From: Lumbricus terrestris
Taxonomy: Eukaryota; Annelida; Clitellata; Crassiclitellata; Lumbricidae
Length of the DNA stretch: 64,000 nucleotides
Assembly (NCBI GenBank): GCA_949752735.1
Contig: OX457044.1
Location: 11,153,729-11,217,728 of the forward strand
Direction: 5' to 3'
Part shown: piece after piece, positions 23,747-32,700 of the stretch
Layout: each line of letters starts with the position of its first letter
Numbering within the stretch: position 1 is the stretch's first letter
Notes under the pieces: model-generated
What the model was told of the DNA's origin: nothing
What the model saw: the letters and a program-made list of their open reading frames with translations, nothing else
The model's database searches: none
Position numbers and translations under genes: made by a program

Positions 23747-26700
23747 GAGTAAGTAGGTAAGTAAGTAGGCAAGTAAGCAAGCAAGCAAGCAAGCATGCAA
23801 TCGCTATAGCTTAGCGGTGCGAACGCATTGATTGGAATGATTGAAGATGTCGATGATTTTTTCTCGCTTATTATTTTAGGGAGAATCTTTTCGATGCCTT
23901 CGATTCAAGCGCCTTGAGTGTCGCTAATCTTTCACTCTGGATGCAAGGTACATGTATATTATACTATAGCTATATATGTGATACGCTGATAATATAAAAT
24001 ACTGACAAAAAATCACCCAATCAGCTTATTAGAATCAAAGTCGTAGAAACCAATTCTGCAAATTCTAATTATTATTATTTCAGTCTTACATGTCACAAAA
24101 ACCCGGATGGCCTTTGGGGGGGGCTTAGCCCTCTAACCTCCTGGCGCAGCTACTTTTTTGCTATAATTAAGTTCCCTCAATGCGGAAGGACCTTTCCTAT
24201 TCGTGCCAGGATTCTAGTGGGGAACACACATCTTTTCACCTTTCTCTTTTCATCCGCGTGTCAAGCTGAGAGCGCCTCTGAATAGCTCTGCTGTGAGAAA
24301 CGTTTACAAATACTCACACTAGATTAGATTAGATATATTCTATTAGGCCACAATCTTGTCATTGTCTACTTAGGTACAAAGTGTGACCGACCATCCGGGA
24401 CATCAACATCGCCAACGCTGGCTCCCCATCCCCCACCATCATCATCACCAACACCATCATCATCACCACCATCATCACCATCATCTGTCGTCGTCATCTA
24501 TTGTCCGATGCCATTCCAACCGTCTACCTACAACGAATGCTGCTTCCAGTCGGATAAACAGAGATGCTGCGTACCGTCTTCAGAACCAAGGTCAGCAGCA
24601 GCAGCAGCAGCAGCATCATCTCCATCATCTGTTGATGTCACTGCGATATGAGTTGCAAATACATGCTAACCTACTGTGTAGACCTACATCGAAACTTCTC
24701 TGACTTTACGTTGCAGCGTTCAAATGATGATGACATAATGATGATGGTCTTGATGGAGGAAAATGCAATAGATAATTATTGTCACAAATCGCAATTTGAG
24801 TTGTTATTATATTGAATTAGCCTATGTTGTGCTACTCAATCATTGTGATTGCAATTTTAATTACGAGAAAGTTGTGTGGTAATAATTCACCAAAGGTTGT
24901 TTCTCTTTAGCCTACATTGGAACCGTATCGCGGAAATGACGCAGTCGACCGAAGTAGCCTATAGGCTACACAGTATACAGTATACAGGCGAGATCAACGC
25001 TGCTAATACTTAGGCCTAATCATTAATAACAATAAAGGTTTGTCCTCAAGCCTATAATTATTATAGCTAAGTACTGTACTGTGTTGTGTTGTATTGTATT
25101 GCATTTCACCGTTGTATCAACTCGACATGCAAATAATTATGCAATGCATACAATAAGTTGTTGTCTTGTGTCTGGTGTTGTAGTGGCAGCAGCGGCAACG
25201 CGTCGATGAAATGGATCGTTGGCATAAGCGTTGTCTTCTTCTGTTGTATTCTTGCAATTGTTGTCATTGCCACTTTCAACAAATGCACGAGACTCCTCTG
25301 GAAGTCAGCGCCAGACGCAAAACGTAAGTACATAATATATATATATTTATATATAATATATATACATGTGTATATTATTATTGCACTGCAAACTGTTTAA
25401 CTTTTGAATCTTATGTCAACTATATTATACATGTATATATATTGCAGTTTACGAATGAATGTTATAATGCAGATGACACCAGTATCTAATGACAATTTAA
25501 GCGGTAAACGGCTCACTTACCTACGTAGTTACTTAAATAGCATATAGGTCTACATGTAGAATTGTGGATAAATGACTGTATACCCTACATGCATGTCTAC
25601 ACATTAGGCCTACACACGTATACGGCCTACATTCAAACATACATAGGCCTATATGCACAATGGTATACATTCTGTCCTTCTTAAAATACATGCATCAGAA
25701 ACATCATTCAGTGATAATAAGGAGGTTTCTGATGCGTGTAGGCTATGTTAGAGAGCCGTCTTTGCATGTTCTCACAGCAGGACTTGTGCAGAGCCCCTTT
25801 TTCAGCTAAAAATTTAGTCAAAAGAAGTTATTTCCATCCGATTTGGAGTAATTTACCATGGATGATGGGAATGGAAATGCGAAGGTCTTGTGCAGTGTAA
25901 AAAGTTTCTTAAAAAGAAACCGTGGTGATTATACGGCTTGGTTTAGGAGCGTAATCTATGGATGGTTTGTGCGTTGGACACATGCGCCGCCTTAACATAC
26001 AACTCCTTACAATGCTCCCAGCCCAGATATCTTCGCGAACTGTTCACCATCCAGCCTACCCGTTCTACCCGATCATCCGCCTGCCTTACACTCTCTCGAC
26101 CGCCGGTCACAAGTCATCTCAAGTTCTCCAACCGAGCCATATCCAACTCAGCACCACGCCTTTGGAATGATCTGCCTGCTGAGTTCCGATCCTTTTCAGT
26201 TCCTCCTCCATCATTACTAATCACACACCATCACCTTCCTCAGGCTCCTCTATCCATCACACCTCGGGCCTTTCACTCGAAACTAAAGACACTCCTGTTC
26301 AAGAACTCTTATCCTGCTTCACCTGATCCCCCACCCTCCAATTCCCGGCTCAGACGACACCCACCTTAGTAGCTGTTCCACACCTCTGATCATACGGTAC
26401 CTCGACCCGGACCACCATGGACTACTCATACGGACAACCCTTTTGACTCAACGCATTTGATCCTGATCCTATGGTAACTCGACCCGGACCACCACGGACT
26501 ACTCCCACGGACAACCCTCCTAACTCAACGCAGCGCTCGTGAATAAGCGGGTGCCCCGCGCTTGGCTTTCCAGTGGCGCTTTAGAAATTACGAGATTACG
26601 ATTACGATGCGCATTAGAAGTCACTCATTAATAGATATTTAATTACTTGAGAAAGACGTCCTCATATATTGTCCGATGCCATATCTGCTTGATATGAGAG

Positions 26701-29700
26701 AATTTGCAACGATGACGAAGGATGAAAGGAAATTTTAATAACAAGGATTAACGTTATAAATGCATTCTAATTCTGAACTGTTGTACTTTGTTGCTGTGTA
26801 GATCGTCCAAAGATCCATTTGAACAAACGAAGACATGAAATCTTACCTGTAGATAAAAGGGTCATCCTTAAAACAGGTAGATACTAGCCATGATGCCGTC
26901 GTCATCATCATCGTCGTCAACATCATCATCATTGCCGTCGTCAAGATCATCATTATCATCATGAGCTCATCATCATCATCATCGTCGTTGTCGTCATCGT
27001 CATCATCATTTGCATCGTCATCATCATTATTGTCATCATCGTCGTCGTCACCATCATCATTGTAACAGGGATCATTCGCATTCGACTCATTCACTAAGTG
27101 CACTGGTTAGCTGCTCTGGCTCCTATATCTCTGGTCTCCCTGGCAACTAGACTAATGACTCACTTTCCCGCCACAGTCTCTCATTCTTTAAAGGCATTTC
27201 TTTTACCCCAGAGTTTCCGTGCTGAGAGCGCCTCTGAATAGTCATTCTGCGAGCGGCGCTATATAAATCCACCGATGGAATACGATCTTTCCAAGCTTCT
27301 CCCGTCCTCAACGAAACCCGCCTCAGCAGCTGCTCTGGCTCCTATCACTGGTCACCTTGGCAACCGGACTCAACCTTCATTGGACACGGTTCTCTTGACG
27401 ACTTCTCTGATACGACGCAGCACTCGTGAATAAGCTGGTGCCCTTCGCTTAGCTTCAACGTCGCGCTTTTGAAGTTTGGAGTTTACGTTACGGGATCATC
27501 TGTCTTCAGAGATCAAATCCTTGTGACACCAGAATCGTTTTGTAGCTCCTCTTTACACTTTTAAAGTTTTTATGTGTAATTATTATGTTACTTGAAGGGA
27601 ACTATACGGTTGAACAGTCGTGGGACGTCATAACGATAAAGTTCTACAGTCGCGACTTCTACGACCACTTCAAGGACTCTCTGATCGGCCACTACCCGGT
27701 GCTCAGCTGTTGGAGGGACGCACGCAAGAGGCAAGAGGCTCAGGTGACGGACTTCAGCGGCCTTGAAGTGACGCTGCTCGTCAACGATGACATGAGGTCT
27801 CTGCTCGTCACTGATGACGGGGCTCTGTCCTGGGTCATGGGAGACTTTCAGACCGTCTGCAAAAACATCAAACTATCCGGTGAGCTATAAAAGGAGAGAA
27901 CTCAAGTCAAGACAATTTCAGGCGTTTTGTATAGAAAGTCACCCTATGCTCTTTAAATGATCGATTATAAATTATCTTATCTCAGTAGTCCAGTACCGGT
28001 AGCGTCGCCCTACTCCTTTATCCAAGCTTGGGTCTGGCGCTGTTAGAGAGCGACCAGTGGCGGTGTTAAAGACGCTTCCGCTCTATAGGCCTATACATAG
28101 CAGCTGGTACTACATGTCTTGTCGGAACTAAAACGAGCTATTTTTAAGTTGAACTGCTCCATGAAATAAAATAGTAGGCCGGTGTAAGTTATAGGCTATA
28201 GTTGTATACTGTGCACAGTATGTCAGGGTTTAAAGTGTAGCTGGAGGTCATGGACGGCGTCCATGCACTTATTTTAAAATCTGAAGCCGTCCTGCCACTT
28301 ATTGGCCAGTACAGTCTGGAAAGGTAAGGGCCGGCAGTCATACACTTAATTTTCCACATTTTAAGCACTGAGTGTAGCCTATATAATTAGTCTCTCTGGC
28401 AGTGCATATAATTTATAACCGTCCTCCTCTCCTCCAGGAATTCCCGAGATCGCGCACATGCAGGCCCCCAGTCGCCCGCTGTCACCAAGGCAACCGACGA
28501 TCGGCGAAGAGTTCTACGACGCCGGAGACTACAACGTGAAAGTGTCACAGACGCAGATCGAGATAAAGTTCGTCAGCGAAACTCTCTTCGACAGCTTCAA
28601 GAGGGTCCTTCTAGGGCGCTACCCGTCGCTTCCCTGGTCGAAGTATCTGCAGAGGGACTGCGCCCAGATCCAGATGGAGTCGGGAAGGACGGTCACTGTC
28701 CACATGTGGGAAGACATCCGGTCGATCTGGCTGTCCGGAGATGGAAAGAAGGATTGGTATGGAAAGGAATTCCAGGAGATCTACTCCAACTCACAGCTGC
28801 AAAGTCATTCGTGTAAGTCGACGATTTACTACCGACTCAACTTTAACGTTTCATGAGGCCTATAATGTAAAGCTTATCTGGTGGAAAAAGAATGCATTGA
28901 AAGAGTAGCAAATCTTTTTCCGTATAGGCCTAATATTGTTCTGCATCTATAAATGTATATTGCCCCTCTCGCAGCTAGTGCACACCAATCAGAGGCGCTC
29001 CCATGCAATGGGTGAGACCAAGAGAGAAAAAAGTGGTCTTAAGACAACGACAAGAGAGACTTAACAGGACAACAGTTAATAAGGAGGAATTAGGCGTCGA
29101 AAGAGTCAAAATTTCGTCAATAAGTCTGCGATGAGATTAAACTATGCAGGTCTACTGTTACTCTACCTTTGTTGATGGAGGAAGAATAATTGTAGGCTAA
29201 TCGTAATCGTAATCGTAATCTCCTAATTTCTAAAGCGCCACTGGAAAGCCAAGCGCGGGGCACCGGCTTATTCACGAGCGCTGCGTTGCGTTAGAAGGGT
29301 TGTCCGTGAGAGTAGTCCGTGGTGGTCCGGGTCGAGTTACCATATAGGATCAGCTAGTACTTATCCAATACAGACTTGCACACGAACAAATAGATATAGG
29401 CCTACATGTAGGCCTATACCTACATAATATTATCGGGCCTAATATAGACATACATATAGGGCATACACATGCGTAGAAACAGACTGTTCTATAGCCTCTG
29501 GTGCAATTTGCGATTTGCAGCAGTGTGAGGTAGGGCAGTGGTGAAACATTATGATAAATTTTATCCAATCGTAGTCTACATGTATGCACTACTAGGAAAT
29601 TGCACTATTAGTCCTACATGGTAAGAGTAGTAGCCTAGGCCCTAGGCCTACTATTAAACGGTAATAGGAAGTAGGCTAGTATAGGCCTAATATTATATAA

Positions 29701-32700
29701 TAGAAGAGACCGGCTAATAGAAAATAGTAATAGAAGTGTTTTCCTTTTCACCGCCAAATAATAGCCAAGAAATCGCCATAGACTGGATTAGATTCAGGCT
29801 TATAAAATGAGATTAGGTGAAACAATTTAACGTCAAGACCATCGATCCCAAGTTGTAGTGGTGCTGTATGAGTTTTCGGTCACATTGCATGAAATTACAA
29901 TTTATAATTTGGTTTTCTATTTACAGCGGCAAATTCAATTCCGAACTCATCTCAGGGTCCAGCGAATGAAGGTGAGCTATATTCATCGTAGGCAAATCAT
30001 CGCAGTTTTCGGCTATATGGCCTAAAACTGTAGGTTTACCAAGTAGACTACACGAACCCAGTTGATTTGGTTTGGCACTCCTAAACAGCTTCGAAAACTT
30101 GACTACACACTGCTCTCTCAAACTTTTCCTCACTTCAACTTCTCCTCCAGTGTTCGAGACCTAGGTGTCACCCTAGATAGTTCTCTTACCTTCACTGAGC
30201 ACATTGCCAATCTTACTCTTCCACCTAAGGCGTCTCAGGGCTATTCGAAAATCTGTCTCATCATCGATCTTTACCTCAATTGTTCACGCTTTTGTATGTT
30301 CTCGGATTGACTATTGTAATTCTGTCCTTATTGGCCTGCCTAAGGTTCGCCTAGCTCCTCTGCAATCTGTACTCAATGCTGCTGCTAGGCTCATTGCCCG
30401 TCTTCCTCGATTCTCCCACATTTCCACATTCATGACTGAACAACTTCACTGGCTTCCTCTCTCTGTCCGCATACAATTTAAAGTCCTGATTTTGGTCCTT
30501 AAGTCTCAAGGGTCTTGCTCCGAAGTATCTTTGTGATCTTATACTTCGCCCCTTTCGGTCACTTTGCCGAGTCTTCTTAGGTCCTCTGATCGGCTTGACC
30601 TCTTTGTCCCTCGAGTAAGGACCGCCATGGCTCAATCCAGATCATTTGCCTGCATTGGTACCTCCCTATGGAATCGGCTTCCCCCATCAGTTCGCTCTGC
30701 CATCCTTTCTGGTAGTGTATCCTCGTCTTTCTCTCATCTAAAAACTTGCCTTTTTCTTGGGGTTGAACGCACTGGGAGCGCTTCTGAAAGGATTTTGCTG
30801 CTAGAAGCGCGTTATAAATGGTCAGATAAGATAAGAACTAACTGAATGTATAGTATTATTTCGTAACACGGTAGCACCGTAGCAGAATTTAAGTTCCTAG
30901 CGGAACAGGACAGAACTTTATTATAAAGAGGCCTAACTTGCAAGATGCGAAAGACTTGTCCAACTTTGTGACACGCAAGCACGTACGTATGCTTAAACTA
31001 AGCCTAGGTCTATATGGCTATAAGACAGGTCTAACTTGTGATTGGTCAGGAAATGCTATGGGAAATCTTTCGCTCACCCATCGACCTTAGACCTTTCTCC
31101 ATTCTCATTTTCTCCTCCGATTCGCAGTGTATGCATTTTTGCAACCACCACATGACGTCCACAATGTCATGTTTAATTTTCAAATGACCTCTCCAGCCTC
31201 TCACGTAGGTCTACATTGGCTACGGCCTACCTGATTCATGCGTATGAGTGATCGACCTTCCCTTATTATACTATATACGTGCGCGATTTTGAAACTATCA
31301 CTACCATCGTTGCCTTCATTTCCCACTCCAAGCTTGACTATTGCAATTCCATTTATATAACTTTAAATCCAGTCAATATATTCGTCTTAAATTCATGAAA
31401 AATTCACTTGTAGCCTACGAGCACACGTACGCCTACACTCCAGCTGGCATAACCTACTTAATTACCATTATGGCGCCAAACCAGGGGCGGATCCAGGGGG
31501 GCCAATCCGGCCATGGCCCCCCATTTAAAAATTGCATGGGACGTGGCCCCCCCATTTGGTTTCAACAAGCCATTAAATAAATGTAGTGGGAGAGAAAAAC
31601 AGGACATCAGGCCCCCCTATTAAAAAATCGCACGGGACTTGGCCCCCCGTCGATTCAGGCGGTGGATGTTTCCCGAAAATTAGTCAATGACTAAAAAAAA
31701 AAAAAAAAAAAAGGTCATCAGTTTTTTCGGCGGATGAAATGGTATTTTTTTCCCGGAAAATTGGTCGATGACTAAAAAAAAAAGGTCATCAGTTTTTTCG
31801 GAAAAATTTGTTCCTGTCTCACAAGACCGAAAATTTTGGCCCCCCCTTCGAAAATTCCTGTATCCACCCTTGCGCCAAACTATAGGTACATGTATACGCG
31901 GTCTCTTCAATTCACTCCACTGGGCAAAAAAAATCAGAAATAGGCTTATAATTATTACCTACATACATACAAACATTTTTCAATGACCTCACACTTAATT
32001 GCTCGTTCCCTCACAACAATAATTGCAGTGCCTATTCTTGTAAATCGACACACGTGACTTGCGTCCCCTACAGCTGCTTAAGACTGTTAGGCCTAATACC
32101 TTTTGGCTGACCTTGCTCGGGAACGTTTCAGAGTAAAGAATTTAAAGAAGCTATATAAATCTCGATTGATTAATTTATTGATTGATTAATGGATTGATCA
32201 ATTGAGAAAGTCTCAGACTGTGGATGCAATTGTTGCCAGTCGCCTGGATTATTGTAAGTCACTTGCAGAAGCTGAAGAGGTGCACAACCTTTTGGCTACA
32301 ATCCTATCATTTCCTATGCGTATAGAATACTAGCTGAATTACCCGGCGTTGCCCGGGAAATTTCGATATTTGGTCCACAGCCACGCTGACCCCGTTCCCA
32401 CTTAACCTTTCTTACCCCACCTTCTTCCATCGGCCCCAACCCGGTCCCAGCCTGAGCCATGAGGTGCCTGGCGTTGTCGGTGAAATGTAGATTTTTCGCC
32501 CCAACCCAGCTCCCATTGCAACCGCCCCTGCGGGGCGGGTTCGTCACCCTCCGTTGTGGCCAGCATTTGCCGGCGAATTTTGGTTCTTTTGCCTAAACCC
32601 GTCCGCCCTAAATACCGTAATGTCCAGATGGCCTGTATACGTACGACGACACGTTACTATATTAATTACCGGAATCCATTGTCATTGTCTTGCGATCAAC

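Noticed and set aside
24383..24703. His-rich 106-codon frame
   Set aside because: It is the out-of-phase reading of the Ser/Pro and Cys-rich exon at 24374-24590. The CAT/CAC composition makes poly-His.
26843..27103. Asp-rich minus-strand frame
   Set aside because: Comes from the CAT/CGT trinucleotide repeat in an intron of the novel gene.
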